Part shown: positions 9,562 through 18,890 of the stretch, in pieces
Layout of the letters: each line of letters begins with the position of its first letter
Position numbering within the stretch: the stretch's first letter is position 1
NCBI RefSeq assembly: GCF_014648315.1
Contig: NZ_BMQW01000001.1
Location: forward strand, 248,001-312,000
Origin: Shewanella ulleungensis
Lineage (GTDB): Bacteria; Pseudomonadota; Gammaproteobacteria; Enterobacterales; Shewanellaceae
DNA: 64,000 nucleotides
Direction: 5' to 3'
Position numbers and translations under genes: made by a program
Notes under the pieces: generated by a model
The model's database searches: none
Told to the model about the DNA's origin: nothing
The model's input: only the letters and a program-made list of their open reading frames with translations

Positions 9562-9733
9562 AAGTATGATTGTCTACGTTATTTTTTGGGATTATATTCA
9601 TATTTGACGATTAAGTCACCTTTCGTATTGTTAATTTGTGTAAAAAGCATTCACTAGATTATCGATAATTAACAAAACTTGTTGAATAGCATAATTATCA
9701 GTAACCTAAGATTTTGATTCTCAAGGAGGACTC

Positions 9734-10228
9734 ATGCTAGATTTATTACCTGATTTATTTGATCATTACCCTGAAAAATTGACTTTATTGTCTTCGCCAT
9801 GGCGCTCCTTTGGGGCAAAGCCAATTTTTTTTGGTGAGGTAGTAACGGTTAAGTGTTTTGAAGATAATTCAATGGTTAAATCTGAGCTCGCAAAGCCCGG
9901 GCATGGCAAGGTGTTAGTGGTCGATGGTGGTGGTTCAACTCGGCGTGCATTGCTGGGCGACATGATAGCCCTTAATGCGTATAACAATGGCTGGGAAGGC
10001 ATAATCATTAATGGATGCATACGAGATGCGAGTGCAATTAGTGCAATGCAAATTGGTGTGCAGGCGTTAGGTACCAATCCGATTAAAACAGACAAAAAAG
10101 ATGTTGGCGAAGTCAATGTTACTATCGATATTGCTGGTGTAAGCGTTAAACCTGGCATGATGATTTATGCTGACCTTAATGGTATTGCCCTAAGCCAACA
10201 GTCGTTAGATTTGTCTATTTTACAATAG
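9734..10228 (+). CDS. RraA family protein (RNase E regulator / aldolase-like)
   Basis: This 164-residue member of the RraA / HMG-aldolase family has the characteristic FGGxxxTVKCFEDN-like region (FFGEVVTVKCFEDNS) and VLVVDGGGSTRRAL. It has the segment NGCIRDASAI, where the Arg-Asp pair matches the metal/substrate site of 4-hydroxy-4-methyl-2-oxoglutarate aldolases. E. coli RraA, which inhibits RNase E, has GAVRQ there instead. An aldolase or oxaloacetate decarboxylase activity is therefore at least as likely as RNase E regulation. A strong AGGAGG site precedes the ATG. The asmA-like gene follows after 25 bp. Confidence 0.85.
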   Translation: MLDLLPDLFDHYPEKLTLLSSPWRSFGAKPIFFGEVVTVKCFEDNSMVKSELAKPGHGKVLVVDGGGSTRRALLGDMIALNAYNNGWEGIIINGCIRDASAISAMQIGVQALGTNPIKTDKKDVGEVNVTIDIAGVSVKPGMMIYADLNGIALSQQSLDLSILQ

Positions 10229-10253
10229 AAAAAGTACAGACAAGGAAGCAAAA

Positions 10254-12083
10254 ATGAAAGTAGTAAAGTGGTTATTAGCAATTATGCTAACACTCGTTGT
10301 AGGCATAACAGTCTACTTAACAATGTTTTTCGATCTTAATAATTTTAAGCCGCAAATTGTCGATGCCGTTAAAAAGCAAACAGGGCGTGACTTACAAATT
10401 ACCGAAGACCTGAGCTGGAGTGTATTTCCATCATTAGGCATAAAGCTTGGCGGTATTTCACTTTCCAACCCAGAAAATTTTGCTCCAGCATCGATGTTAA
10501 ATGTCAATGAAGCGGTTGCCAATGTGGCGTTAATGCCATTATTTAGCCAGCATATTGAAGTTGATTTATTAAAACTCGATGGCTTAACGTTAAATTTAGT
10601 GACGCAGAAAAATGGTAAAACCAGTTTTGATGGCTTAATCGGTGATGCTAATGTTGCTGCACAAACACCTGCAACAACTCAAAACAGTGACGCACAAGCA
10701 ATGGCGTTACAAACACTCGATATCGGTGGAATAGAATTAACCAATACCAATATCAACTTAATTGATATAGCGACCAATACCACTCAAACGTTCAGTTTAA
10801 AAAGCTTTACATTAGGACAATTTAGTTTAGGGAAATTTGCTGATTTTGCTTATGAGTTTTCTGCTACCTTACCGGATATGACAGTGACTTCGTCGGGTCA
10901 AGGAAAGCTTAAAATCGATCAGGACTTAAAGCTTGTCACCATTAATGATTTTACCATGAGTCATAATGCGCAGGGTGACAGTTTACCGAATAAGTCGGTG
11001 AATGCGGAAATAACGACCCAAATGCTCATGGCCTTAGATGCTAAAACCATTGAGTTACAACTCACTGCGCTTTCTGCAATGGATATCGCCGCCACGGGTG
11101 ATATTAAGGTCAATTATGCAAACAGTATCCCTAAGATTGCGATGAACTTAGATGTTGGTGATATTGATGTTGATGCGCTATTTCCAAAACAAGAAGAACA
11201 AGCAGAAAACGCCCCGCAAGACACAGAAACCGGTCCTAGTGCCGAACCTGATTTATCTGCGCTTAGCACAATTGATTTAAGCGTAAATCTTACGGCTAAG
11301 TCGATCAAAGTCAGTAATATGCTCACGCAAAACTGGCAGTTAAACATGACCGCCAATAAAGGGCTACTAACGCTATCGTCATTAACAGCAGATCTGTATG
11401 AAGGTAAGCTGGCTTTGAGTGCGAAACTTGATGGTCGTAAAGCTTTACCCACTTACCAATTCGATAAAAAATTGATAGGGGTAAACATTAGACCATTATT
11501 AATGGATGCCGCTGAAATTGATTTACTCTCTGGTCTAGCGAGTTTTGAAGTCAAAGGCAGTGGCGCCAGTTTGATCCCAGATAACTTGAAAAAGAATCTT
11601 GATGCAGTGGGTAAATTTGAAGTTGCCGACGGTTCACTTTATGGTGTTAATATTCCGCAAATGATCCGTAGCGCTCAACAAAAGTTGAAAGGTGATTTGT
11701 CTGCCGATACTAAAGAAGAACTGAAAACCGATTTTACCAGTTTAACGGGTAGCTTCACGATGAAAGACGCCGTAGTAACAAATCCTGATTTAGCTATGGC
11801 AGCACCTTTGATCCGTTTAAAAGGCAAGGGGACTGCAAATATTGCCTCTGAAGCGTTAGATTACACATTGACGACCAGTGTTGTTGGTTCGCTCGCGGGG
11901 CAAGGCAAAGCGGTAGATGAATCACTAAAAGGGGTTGATATACCATTAACCATTAAAGGGACTTTCCAAGAGCCTAAATTTGGTATTGATACTAAAGCGT
12001 TATTGGAAGGCCAATTTAAAGATGAAGCAGATAAAGCCAAAGAGAAATTGAAAGATGGCTTATTTAAAAAGCTTGGTATTTAA
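10254..12083 (+). CDS. AsmA family protein
   Basis: This 609-residue protein begins with a single N-terminal membrane anchor (residues about 5-25) followed by the AsmA signature FDLNNFKPQIVDAVKKQTGR. A long periplasmic region rich in beta strands follows. AsmA-type proteins are thought to be bridge-like factors affecting outer-membrane assembly and lipid transport. The C-terminal portion (FEVADGSLYGVNIPQMIR) is typical of the family. A perfect terminator hairpin lies about 100 bp after the stop. Confidence 0.9.
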   Translation: MKVVKWLLAIMLTLVVGITVYLTMFFDLNNFKPQIVDAVKKQTGRDLQITEDLSWSVFPSLGIKLGGISLSNPENFAPASMLNVNEAVANVALMPLFSQHIEVDLLKLDGLTLNLVTQKNGKTSFDGLIGDANVAAQTPATTQNSDAQAMALQTLDIGGIELTNTNINLIDIATNTTQTFSLKSFTLGQFSLGKFADFAYEFSATLPDMTVTSSGQGKLKIDQDLKLVTINDFTMSHNAQGDSLPNKSVNAEITTQMLMALDAKTIELQLTALSAMDIAATGDIKVNYANSIPKIAMNLDVGDIDVDALFPKQEEQAENAPQDTETGPSAEPDLSALSTIDLSVNLTAKSIKVSNMLTQNWQLNMTANKGLLTLSSLTADLYEGKLALSAKLDGRKALPTYQFDKKLIGVNIRPLLMDAAEIDLLSGLASFEVKGSGASLIPDNLKKNLDAVGKFEVADGSLYGVNIPQMIRSAQQKLKGDLSADTKEELKTDFTSLTGSFTMKDAVVTNPDLAMAAPLIRLKGKGTANIASEALDYTLTTSVVGSLAGQGKAVDESLKGVDIPLTIKGTFQEPKFGIDTKALLEGQFKDEADKAKEKLKDGLFKKLGI

Positions 12084-12186
12084 TCCAGTGATTCAAAGCG
12101 TGATGCTTAAGTCGCAGTGATTTAAATGTATTAGATAAAATGAGGAATGGATTCTAGGTTTTTAAACTACAACCATTGCTACAAAC

Positions 12187-12219
12187 AAAAACGGACAAGT
12201 AATAACTTGTCCGTTTTTT
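12187..12219. terminator. Bidirectional rho-independent terminator
   Basis: A 14-bp perfect stem (AAAAACGGACAAGT paired with its complement) with a four-base AATA loop is flanked by A and T runs. It lies between the convergent asmA-like and mltD genes and can serve both. Confidence 0.9.
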
Positions 12220-12233
12220 ATTGCTAATTGCAA

Positions 12234-13787
12234 TTAACTATTAGTGACAATCAGTTTCAAGATTTGCCCAGGTTGAATCAGTTTACTGTTTTGTAAACTG
12301 TTCCATTCAATTAACTCAGTAACGGTCACATTATATTTCGTTGCAATACGTGCTAAAGAGTCGCCCGATTTTACACGGTAGTTGACTGTTTTCTCTTTGC
12401 TTGCATTGTTGACAGCCACTTCGTTAGGGTAAATAACCAAATTTTTGCCCACGGTCAATGTTGACTGCTGCTTAAGGTTGTTCCACTTCATTAATTGTGC
12501 AACAGACACTTGTTGAGATTGAGCTATTTTCCATAATGAATCACCTGATTTTATGGTATAAGCCTGTTTATTTGGGCTCGACTTTACCACAGCCTTACGA
12601 GCAAGAACTTGGTCAGCCGTCATAGTAGCTAAATCAGGATCTTTTGCCGCAACAGGGATAATAAGAAATCTACCAGCAATAATATTGTTTCCTTTAATGC
12701 CGTTACTGCTACGAATTAACGTAGCTGTCGTTTCAAATTGATCAGCAATCCTACTAATACTGTCGCCGGATTTAATTTTATAGCGAACCCAGTTAATCCG
12801 TGAGTCAGGCTCTACAGTGGCTAATGCACGTTTAAAGCTAGCGGCTTTATCACTCGGTACAACGAGTTGATGTGGGCCTTGCGGGGCGGTAGCCCAGCGC
12901 TTTAAACCTGGATTAATCGCTTTTAAATCGACAATGTCTATTTGAGCTAAGTCTGCTGCTAAGTTAATGTCAAGCTGACTTTCGATATTAACTACTTCAA
13001 TTTGTGGTGAATTATCAATAGGGGTTAACGTAATACCATACTTATCAGCATGCTTAATCACATCCGCGAGTGCAAGTAGCTGCGGCACATAATGTGCTGT
13101 TTCTTTCGGCAATGATAAAGACCAAAAATCTTCGGGTTTGCCTCGGTTTTGATTATGCTTTACGGCATTTAATACACGTCCTTCACCTGAGTTGTAGGCT
13201 GCTATTGTATAAAACCAGTTGTTGCCCATTTTAGGATATAAGTATTGTAATAAATCCAGCGCGGCTTTAGTTGATGATGCAACATCTTGACGCCCGTCAT
13301 ACCACCAGTTGGTTTTTACCCCAAATGACATTGCTGTCGGCGGTGTTAATTGCCATAACCCGGAAGCATGGCCGCTTGAATAGGCTAAGGGATCAAAACC
13401 ACTTTCCACTATAGGCAGTAAAGCAAGTTCAATAGGGAGGTCGCGCGCTTCGAGTTGTTCAACAATGTAATATAGGAAAGGGCTAGCACGTTGGGTAACA
13501 ATTTCTAAATGCTTTGGATTGTCTAAATACCATTGTCGGTATTGGGCAACCAAAGCATTATCGGTAACGGGAAGCTGCATTTTATTGCTGATCCGCAGCC
13601 ACAAATTATTAACTTCGGCAACTTGCTCTTCTATTTCATCGATTGTAACCGTTGCTGATTTTTTGCTTTTAGCTTTGATAGCAACACTGTGTTGCTCGTT
13701 GTCAGATTGCGGCTCAGTAGTTTGGAGCGTCTGACACCCCGCTACCGCCAATATGCTGCCGGCAATAATAAATAAATTTACTTTCAT
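12234..13787 (-). CDS. mltD: Membrane-bound lytic murein transglycosylase D
   Basis: This 517-residue lipoprotein starts with a signal peptide ending in the lipobox AVAGC. The lytic transglycosylase domain follows, with the catalytic glutamate in VESGFDP and the SGLWQLTPPTA and YNSGEGRV motifs. Three C-terminal LysM repeats bind peptidoglycan (starting YKIKSGDS, YTIKSGDS and YRVKSGDS). It cleaves glycan strands to 1,6-anhydromuropeptides at the outer-membrane face. The gene is followed upstream on the same strand by gloB, as in enterobacteria. Confidence 0.95.
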   Translation of the reverse strand: MKVNLFIIAGSILAVAGCQTLQTTEPQSDNEQHSVAIKAKSKKSATVTIDEIEEQVAEVNNLWLRISNKMQLPVTDNALVAQYRQWYLDNPKHLEIVTQRASPFLYYIVEQLEARDLPIELALLPIVESGFDPLAYSSGHASGLWQLTPPTAMSFGVKTNWWYDGRQDVASSTKAALDLLQYLYPKMGNNWFYTIAAYNSGEGRVLNAVKHNQNRGKPEDFWSLSLPKETAHYVPQLLALADVIKHADKYGITLTPIDNSPQIEVVNIESQLDINLAADLAQIDIVDLKAINPGLKRWATAPQGPHQLVVPSDKAASFKRALATVEPDSRINWVRYKIKSGDSISRIADQFETTATLIRSSNGIKGNNIIAGRFLIIPVAAKDPDLATMTADQVLARKAVVKSSPNKQAYTIKSGDSLWKIAQSQQVSVAQLMKWNNLKQQSTLTVGKNLVIYPNEVAVNNASKEKTVNYRVKSGDSLARIATKYNVTVTELIEWNSLQNSKLIQPGQILKLIVTNS

Positions 13788-13936
13788 TGAAGATACACTT
13801 CCTCAAGTTCTCAGGCCTTAAAATAAGGATCGAACACACCAAATGCCTATGAGACTCTTTTGGTCATGCTTTAGTTCAGTTTTGCATTGTAGATTAAATC
13901 ATTTGGCTTGTCTTATTAAAGTGTTTTCATGTTCAT

Positions 13937-14716
13937 TTAAAACTGGTTTTTCCATTCTCTCAATAAAGTAAATGTTTGAATTTCATCAACATTGGCGATG
14001 TTGTGATGATTCGAAATTGCGACTTGAGTCTCATTTAGATGACAACGTAAGAATGGGTTTATGGCTTTTTCTGTTGCGATTGTGCTAGGGATAGTAGGGA
14101 TGTTTTGTGAGCGTAATTGGTCTACTTTTTCCGCATATTCATTTAACTTTTGGTTGTTTGGGGTCACGTGTTGAGCAAAGTCGAGATTTGCACGGGTATA
14201 TTCGTGAGCACAAAACACCTGCGTGATGTCAGGTAATGTGGCCAGCATTTTCAATGATTGCAGCATTTGACTTGGCGAACCTTCAAATAATCGACCACAA
14301 CCACCACTAAATAACGTGTCACCGCAAAATAATTTGCTATCAATATAATACGCGACATGACCTAAAGTATGACCGGGTACAGCCATCACTTGTGTTTCGC
14401 CTAAGTGAGGGATATTAATTGTTGATACAGAGTCTACGATTAATGGGATAGTGAGCCCATCAATACGTTCATTACTTGGACCGAATACATCGAGCTTATG
14501 ATTAAAATACTGTTGCAGTTGTTTAATACCGCCGGTGTGATCATTATGATGATGAGTGATTAAAATACCGACCAGATTTAACTGTGTGGTCGCTAAATAA
14601 TCAATAACACTGGTTGCGCAACCAGGATCAACGACATAAGCGTCAAGGCTGTCAGTGTGATGCACTAACCAAAGATAGTTATCGTTAAAGGCTGGAATGG
14701 TATGGACGCTAAGCAT
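13937..14716 (-). CDS. gloB: Hydroxyacylglutathione hydrolase (glyoxalase II)
   Basis: This 259-residue metallo-beta-lactamase-fold hydrolase has the metal motif THHHNDHTGG. Further metal ligands appear in VPGHTLGH, FCGDTLF and FCAHEYT. It hydrolyses S-D-lactoylglutathione to D-lactate and glutathione, the second step of methylglyoxal detoxification. The first enzyme, GloA, is encoded elsewhere in the window (47754-48164). The length is normal for the family. The gene is divergent from the yafS-like methyltransferase gene. Confidence 0.95.
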   Translation of the reverse strand: MLSVHTIPAFNDNYLWLVHHTDSLDAYVVDPGCATSVIDYLATTQLNLVGILITHHHNDHTGGIKQLQQYFNHKLDVFGPSNERIDGLTIPLIVDSVSTINIPHLGETQVMAVPGHTLGHVAYYIDSKLFCGDTLFSGGCGRLFEGSPSQMLQSLKMLATLPDITQVFCAHEYTRANLDFAQHVTPNNQKLNEYAEKVDQLRSQNIPTIPSTIATEKAINPFLRCHLNETQVAISNHHNIANVDEIQTFTLLREWKNQF

Positions 14717-14826
14717 ATTCTGACTCGAGTGATATTGAATTATCTGTTAGGGTAACGGATAAAACCGAATCACATCAAGTGCAACACCATGAAAGTCGTT
14801 AAGGTTATTGGGAGCAGGAGTTATAA

Positions 14827-15561
14827 GTGGCAAACTCAAAGTTAGTACCACAATATTGGCATGACTTACCGTTTGGCGAAATATTGCAAGCAGAAATTGA
14901 AGCGGCACTCGCTCCTTGGTGGCCACGTATATTTGGCTACCATTTGTTAAAAGTGGGTGCGCTCAGTAGCCAAATAAATAGTTTGCATTGTTCAATTGCT
15001 CGCCACTTTTCATTGTTTGATGGCCTTGATGCCAATATACAAGCAGATCCTCATTATTTACCATTACAACAAAATGCTATTGACGCTGTTGTAAGTTGCT
15101 TTTTACTCGAGTTTGAACAAAATCCTTATCAAATTTTACGTGAGTTTGATCGTGTTCTGATTAATAGTGGCTATGTGTTTATTGTCGGTTTTAATCCAGT
15201 GAGTCCAGTATTTGCAGGTAAAATATTACCTAAATATCAAAGTAAAGTGCCGTGGAATGGGCAGTTTTTTATGCCGTCACGGGTAAAGGATTGGCTAGGT
15301 TTATTAGGATATCAAGTGTTGGCAGATGAGCGTTTAATGCACCATTCATTATTAGGGCCCGTTGGTCGTCAGGCCGACCATCAACCTTGGTGGCAAAAAA
15401 GTTTAGCACATTGGTTACCGAGTACTGGCAGTGTCTACGTTATTGTTGCTCGTAAACTTACCGTACCGTTAACACCTATAAAAGATAAATCTAAAATTAG
15501 CGCCCCTAATTGGTCTACAGCGCCTAGTGCAGGACGTACAGGTTTGTCAAAAAACAAATGA
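14827..15561 (+). CDS. Class I SAM-dependent methyltransferase, YafS-like
   Basis: This 244-residue protein resembles the SAM methyltransferase fold in its middle part (LPLQQNAIDAVVSCFLLEF, then a conserved RVLINSGYVFIVGFNPVSP). The position between gloB and rnhA/dnaQ equals that of E. coli yafS, which supports the call. The glycine-rich SAM-binding loop is poorly conserved, so activity is not certain. The substrate is unknown. The ORF begins with GTG (14827), preceded by a GGAG-type site (GGGAGCAGGAG). Confidence 0.8.
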   Translation: MANSKLVPQYWHDLPFGEILQAEIEAALAPWWPRIFGYHLLKVGALSSQINSLHCSIARHFSLFDGLDANIQADPHYLPLQQNAIDAVVSCFLLEFEQNPYQILREFDRVLINSGYVFIVGFNPVSPVFAGKILPKYQSKVPWNGQFFMPSRVKDWLGLLGYQVLADERLMHHSLLGPVGRQADHQPWWQKSLAHWLPSTGSVYVIVARKLTVPLTPIKDKSKISAPNWSTAPSAGRTGLSKNK

Positions 15562-15564
15562 TAT

Positions 15565-15592
15565 ATAGAGTCAGTATTTATACTGACTCTAT
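15565..15592. terminator. Stem-loop between convergent genes
   Basis: An 11-bp perfect inverted repeat (TAGAGTCAGTA, loop TTTA) lies between the methyltransferase and rnhA genes. Only a short T-rich flank is present. Confidence 0.6.
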
Positions 15593-15605
15593 TCGTACTC
15601 GCTAT

Positions 15606-16079
15606 TTATTCAGCTTGATAACCTGCATCAACTTGTTTTGGTTTTGCTTCCGCGGCTTTTCTGGCTAAGGTATCGCAGCGTTCATTCTCAACATGCCCGG
15701 CATGACCTTTAACCCAACGCCAATCGATATTGTGTTTTTGGCTTACCGCATCTAAGCGTTTCCATAAGTCGACATTTTTAACCGGTTGCTTGGCTGATGT
15801 TATCCAACCTTTCTTTTTCCAACCATGGATCCAAGATGTGATACCTTGGCGCATATATTGGCTGTCGCTGGTTAAGATAATATTGCAAGGTTCAAATAAT
15901 GCTTCTAGTGCGATTATTGGGGCAAGTAATTCCATGCGGTTATTGGTGGTGAGGCTAAAGCCATCGGCAATTTCATGTGTTTGATGTTGGTATTTCATCA
16001 CTACGCCATAGCCTCCAGGACCTGGATTGCCTAAACAAGATCCATCAGTAAAAATATACAGCTGTTTGAGTTCGGCCAT
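15606..16079 (-). CDS. rnhA: Ribonuclease HI
   Basis: This 157-residue enzyme degrades the RNA strand of RNA-DNA hybrids. The catalytic acidic residues are visible in [22 protein letters not shown] and LTSDSQY, with the later Asp in ERCDTLA. The handle region [10 protein letters not shown] and the histidine loop VKGHAGH are also present. I chose the ATG at 16079 ([13 protein letters not shown]), which gives the standard family length; the frame extends to 16121 without homology-like sequence. It is divergent from dnaQ, as in E. coli. Confidence 0.96.
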   Translation of the reverse strand: MAELKQLYIFTDGSCLGNPGPGGYGVVMKYQHQTHEIADGFSLTTNNRMELLAPIIALEALFEPCNIILTSDSQYMRQGITSWIHGWKKKGWITSAKQPVKNVDLWKRLDAVSQKHNIDWRWVKGHAGHVENERCDTLARKAAEAKPKQVDAGYQAE

Positions 16080-16156
16080 CAAGTTGTTACCATAGCAAAA
16101 TATTCGCGCCAGTATACTCAATTTAGATAGGGGCGAGGGCTTAAAGAGTAAAAATT

Positions 16157-16885
16157 ATGAACATTATTTCAAGTGCGAGTCGTCAAGTCATTCTCGATAC
16201 CGAAACCACAGGTATGAACCAAGCAGGTGGCCCTGTTTATATTGGGCATAGGATTATCGAAATCGGTTGTGTAGAGGTGATTAACCGCCGTTTAACTGGA
16301 CGAACTTATCATCAATACATCAATCCTGGTCAAGCCATTGATCCTGAAGCCATCGAGGTTCACGGAATTACGAATGAACGTGTGGCAAATGAGCCACGGT
16401 TTCATCAAATAGCACAAGAATTTATCGATTTTATTGACGGCGCAGAGATTGTTGCACATAACGCAAACTTTGACGTGAGCTTCATGGACCATGAGTTTTC
16501 AAAGCTCAACCCCATAGGGCCTAAAACCAAAGATATTTGTAGTATTTTAGACAGTTTAGCAATTGCCAAGCGATTACATCCAGGGCAAAAGAATAACCTT
16601 GATGCCTTATGTCGTCGTTATGGTATTGATAATGGCCGTCGAACTTATCATGGCGCATTGCTCGATGCTGAAATCTTAGCCGACGTATACTTAATTATGA
16701 CTGGCGGACAAATTAAGTTTAATTTGTCTAATGAAAAAGCGGGTCAAGAAGGTGGTGGCATAAAAAAAATCGACACTTCAGCGTTTAATCTTAAAGTCGT
16801 CGGGGCATCGGCCGATGAAATAGTAATACACGAACAACGACTTGACCTCATTGCCAAGTCTGGAAAATGTCTTTGGAGAGGGTAA
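16157..16885 (+). CDS. dnaQ: DNA polymerase III epsilon subunit (proofreading exonuclease)
   Basis: This 242-residue 3'-5' exonuclease of the DnaQ (DEDDh) family shows ExoI ILDTETTG, ExoII around HNANFDVSFMD, and ExoIII YHGALLDAEILADVY. The C-terminal tail, which contacts the alpha subunit, ends the protein. It proofreads during chromosome replication. The stop codon lies just 10 bp before the preferred start of the TIGR03503 gene, and a tRNA-Asp gene is nearby, as at the E. coli dnaQ-aspV locus. Confidence 0.96.
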   Translation: MNIISSASRQVILDTETTGMNQAGGPVYIGHRIIEIGCVEVINRRLTGRTYHQYINPGQAIDPEAIEVHGITNERVANEPRFHQIAQEFIDFIDGAEIVAHNANFDVSFMDHEFSKLNPIGPKTKDICSILDSLAIAKRLHPGQKNNLDALCRRYGIDNGRRTYHGALLDAEILADVYLIMTGGQIKFNLSNEKAGQEGGGIKKIDTSAFNLKVVGASADEIVIHEQRLDLIAKSGKCLWRG

Positions 16886-16895
16886 ACCCACCTAT

Positions 16896-18233
16896 ATGAT
16901 TGTTAGCCTTTCACGCTACGCGGCCCTTACCTGTTTATTATTGTTAAGCCCTTTGATGGCTTGGCAATCTTTTGCGTTAGCGGCACCTGTTAAAGCCTCG
17001 CAAGCTGCAGAGCTTAAGAATCGATTTCGTATTGATTACATGGTAGATAACTTAACCTTGGTTATTCAACGAGATTATGGTTCAGCACCAGTAGTCGTTG
17101 TACTACCAGATGGCAGTAAATGGTATTCAAATCGCCATCCACAAACCGTCAAGTGGGTTGATGGTATTGCTGCTGACATGATCCATATAGAAAAGCCGAT
17201 GGCGGGTCCATGGCAGTTACTCGGGCAAGTTACCGAAGGCTCTACTATTCAAAAAGTCTCTAAACTCGACATTGAAGTACAACCTTTACCACAACCTCTG
17301 TTTCAGGGGGAGCGCCTCAAAGTGACTGCACGCCTGTTGGGTGACAACTTGACGATGAGAATGCCAGGGTTGGAATACATGGTCGAGTGGACATCTCGCT
17401 TTACCAGCCAGCATATCGCGGGGGATGATAACTTTGCCACAGGTACCATTATTGTTGGTGCTTATAAAGATAATGGCGAAGATTTAGATGAAACTCCTGA
17501 TGATGGCATATTTACAGGGGCTCAAAACTTAGAACAACCAAGTGGGCATTATATTTTAAACGTTACTGCACGTAATAATGTGTTTGAGCGTGAATATGTG
17601 ATGCCGTTTGAGCTATCTAAACAACCCATTAAAGCTGAAATGGCCCCTAATAATGATCCGTTAAAAGGTATATGGCAAATCCAGTTATCTGTAGATGAAA
17701 CTCAAGTCTTGTTAGCTGAAACTCATTTTGAATTTGAACTCGTTGGCCCAGCAGGACTTCAATTACCTATCATCTTGCAAGACCTCACTAGTGCCGAACA
17801 AGTGTTGTATTTGCCTAAAGTTACTGAGTTTGGTAGTTATCGAGTCAAGGGGACTGTCGTTTCTACTGCGGTGGGGGGGCGTGAAATCGTACTCAATTTA
17901 CCCGAGATGTTTTTCAATTTAATTGAGCCACCAAAACCCGGCCCATCAGCGGAAGAACTCGCAGAGCAAGCAGCAGCTCAAGCGGCTATTGAAGAACAGA
18001 TAGCTAAAGATGATGCCATATTTTGGATTGTAACCGTCAATGGTGTTTTGTTTCTGTTTGGTATTGTGGGCATAATTGTATGGCGTAAAAAACAAAGCTT
18101 AGCTAAAGCTATGGCTGCGGCAGAAGAGCGCTTAAAGCAAAATCCACCTCAGGAAGAAAAACCAAAAGAAACTGAGCTTGAAAGCTTAGATTTGGACGAT
18201 ATTGATTTAACAATGCCAGATGATAAAAGCTAA
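16896..18233 (+). CDS. TIGR03503-type membrane-anchored periplasmic protein
   Basis: This is a protein of about 445 residues. A signal peptide (MIVSLSRYAALTCLLLL, cleavage near SFALAAP) is followed by a periplasmic domain beginning with a degenerate von Willebrand-like segment (FRIDYMVDNLTLVIQRDYGS). A single C-terminal membrane helix (IVTVNGVLFLFGIVGIIVW) precedes a short acidic cytoplasmic tail. It resembles the uncharacterised TIGR03503 family of Shewanella and Vibrio. The ATG at 16896 fits the signal peptide; the frame runs back to 16842 inside dnaQ. Function is unknown. Confidence 0.82.
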   Translation: MIVSLSRYAALTCLLLLSPLMAWQSFALAAPVKASQAAELKNRFRIDYMVDNLTLVIQRDYGSAPVVVVLPDGSKWYSNRHPQTVKWVDGIAADMIHIEKPMAGPWQLLGQVTEGSTIQKVSKLDIEVQPLPQPLFQGERLKVTARLLGDNLTMRMPGLEYMVEWTSRFTSQHIAGDDNFATGTIIVGAYKDNGEDLDETPDDGIFTGAQNLEQPSGHYILNVTARNNVFEREYVMPFELSKQPIKAEMAPNNDPLKGIWQIQLSVDETQVLLAETHFEFELVGPAGLQLPIILQDLTSAEQVLYLPKVTEFGSYRVKGTVVSTAVGGREIVLNLPEMFFNLIEPPKPGPSAEELAEQAAAQAAIEEQIAKDDAIFWIVTVNGVLFLFGIVGIIVWRKKQSLAKAMAAAEERLKQNPPQEEKPKETELESLDLDDIDLTMPDDKS

Positions 18234-18330
18234 CTAGCAAATGACTTAATCGATTAATGCTTGAATTTTGTACTTAAATACAATAATTGTGTGTTTTTTA
18301 GCTAAACGAGTTAAAACAGTTAAAAAGTAG

Positions 18331-18359
18331 TTGACGATTAATTATCACAACTTTATTAT
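18331..18359 (+). promoter_or_regulatory. Promoter of the tRNA-Asp genes
   Basis: TTGACG at 18331-18336 and TATTAT at 18354-18359 are separated by exactly 17 bp and lie just upstream of the first tRNA-Asp gene. Spacing and sequence fit a strong sigma-70 promoter. Confidence 0.8.
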
Positions 18360-18374
18360 TCATCGCACTTGTGT

Positions 18375-18451
18375 GGAGCGGTAGTTCAGTTGGTTAGAAT
18401 ACCGGCCTGTCACGCCGGGGGTCGCGGGTTCGAGTCCCGTCCGCTCCGCCA
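18375..18451 (+). tRNA. tRNA-Asp (GTC), copy 1
   Basis: This is a 77-nt gene beginning GGAGCGG and ending CCGCTCCGCCA. The cloverleaf arms pair, the anticodon loop reads CTGTCAC with anticodon GTC, and the T loop is TTCGAGT. The CCA end is encoded. The position after dnaQ is conserved with E. coli aspV. Confidence 0.97.
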
Positions 18452-18535
18452 TTCAAGTGACTGTTTACATTTAATAAATTCAATAACAACGTAATGTTAT
18501 AATGTTGATTTCATTAAGTGTAAACAAACCGTTTT

Positions 18536-18612
18536 GGAGCGGTAGTTCAGTTGGTTAGAATACCGGCCTGTCACGCCGGGGGTCGCGGGTTCGAGTCCCG
18601 TCCGCTCCGCCA
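18536..18612 (+). tRNA. tRNA-Asp (GTC), copy 2
   Basis: This 77-nt gene is identical to the first tRNA-Asp copy, 84 bp downstream. A TATAAT hexamer lies at 18498-18503 without a good -35 box, so it may be co-transcribed with copy 1 or have a weak promoter. A terminator hairpin follows directly. Confidence 0.97.
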
Positions 18613-18619
18613 AATAAAC

Positions 18620-18650
18620 AAGCCCTTACAGCAATGTAAGGGCTTTTTTA
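18620..18650 (+). terminator. Rho-independent terminator of the tRNA-Asp unit
   Basis: The palindrome AGCCCTTACA / TGTAAGGGCT with a GCAA loop is followed by TTTTTTA. It lies eight bases after the second tRNA-Asp gene. Confidence 0.9.
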
Positions 18651-18671
18651 TTGCTTGGAAGTTAGACTGCC

Positions 18672-18742
18672 AAGGCATCAAGGCATCAAGGCATCAAGGC
18701 ATCAAGGCATCAAGGCATCAAGGCATCAAGGCATCAAGGCAT
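18672..18742. repeat. 8-bp tandem repeat, about nine units
   Basis: The unit AAGGCATC is repeated eight times perfectly, and a ninth copy lacks only the last base. It lies in non-coding DNA between the tRNA-Asp terminator and the TonB-receptor gene. Such a tract should vary in copy number by slippage. It is not a CRISPR array: the unit is too short and there are no spacers. Confidence 0.95.
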
Positions 18743-18866
18743 ATAAGTATCTAGAAAAACTATGACTACCATTCTATTACTTGCCTAGAAGACAGATAAC
18801 TCCCGCTGAATGACCAGATAATGAGTGGAATTAGTATCACTCTCTGAGTGGCAATGCCAAAGAAAT

Positions 18867-18890
18867 AGCCCTTACAGTAATGTAAGGGCT
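18867..18890. terminator. Second copy of the AGCCCTTACA palindrome
   Basis: This 24-bp sequence differs at one base (in the loop) from the palindrome at 18621-18644 and is followed by only three T residues. It may act as a weak terminator for the TonB-receptor gene (minus strand) or be a duplicated remnant. Confidence 0.6.

Noticed and set aside
18672-18742. Possible CRISPR array
   Set aside because: Units are 8 bp without spacers and no cas genes occur in the window.
18551-18754. Open frame over tRNA-Asp copy 2 and the 8-bp repeat
   Set aside because: It begins inside the tRNA gene and reads through a tandem repeat; no ribosome site or conserved content.
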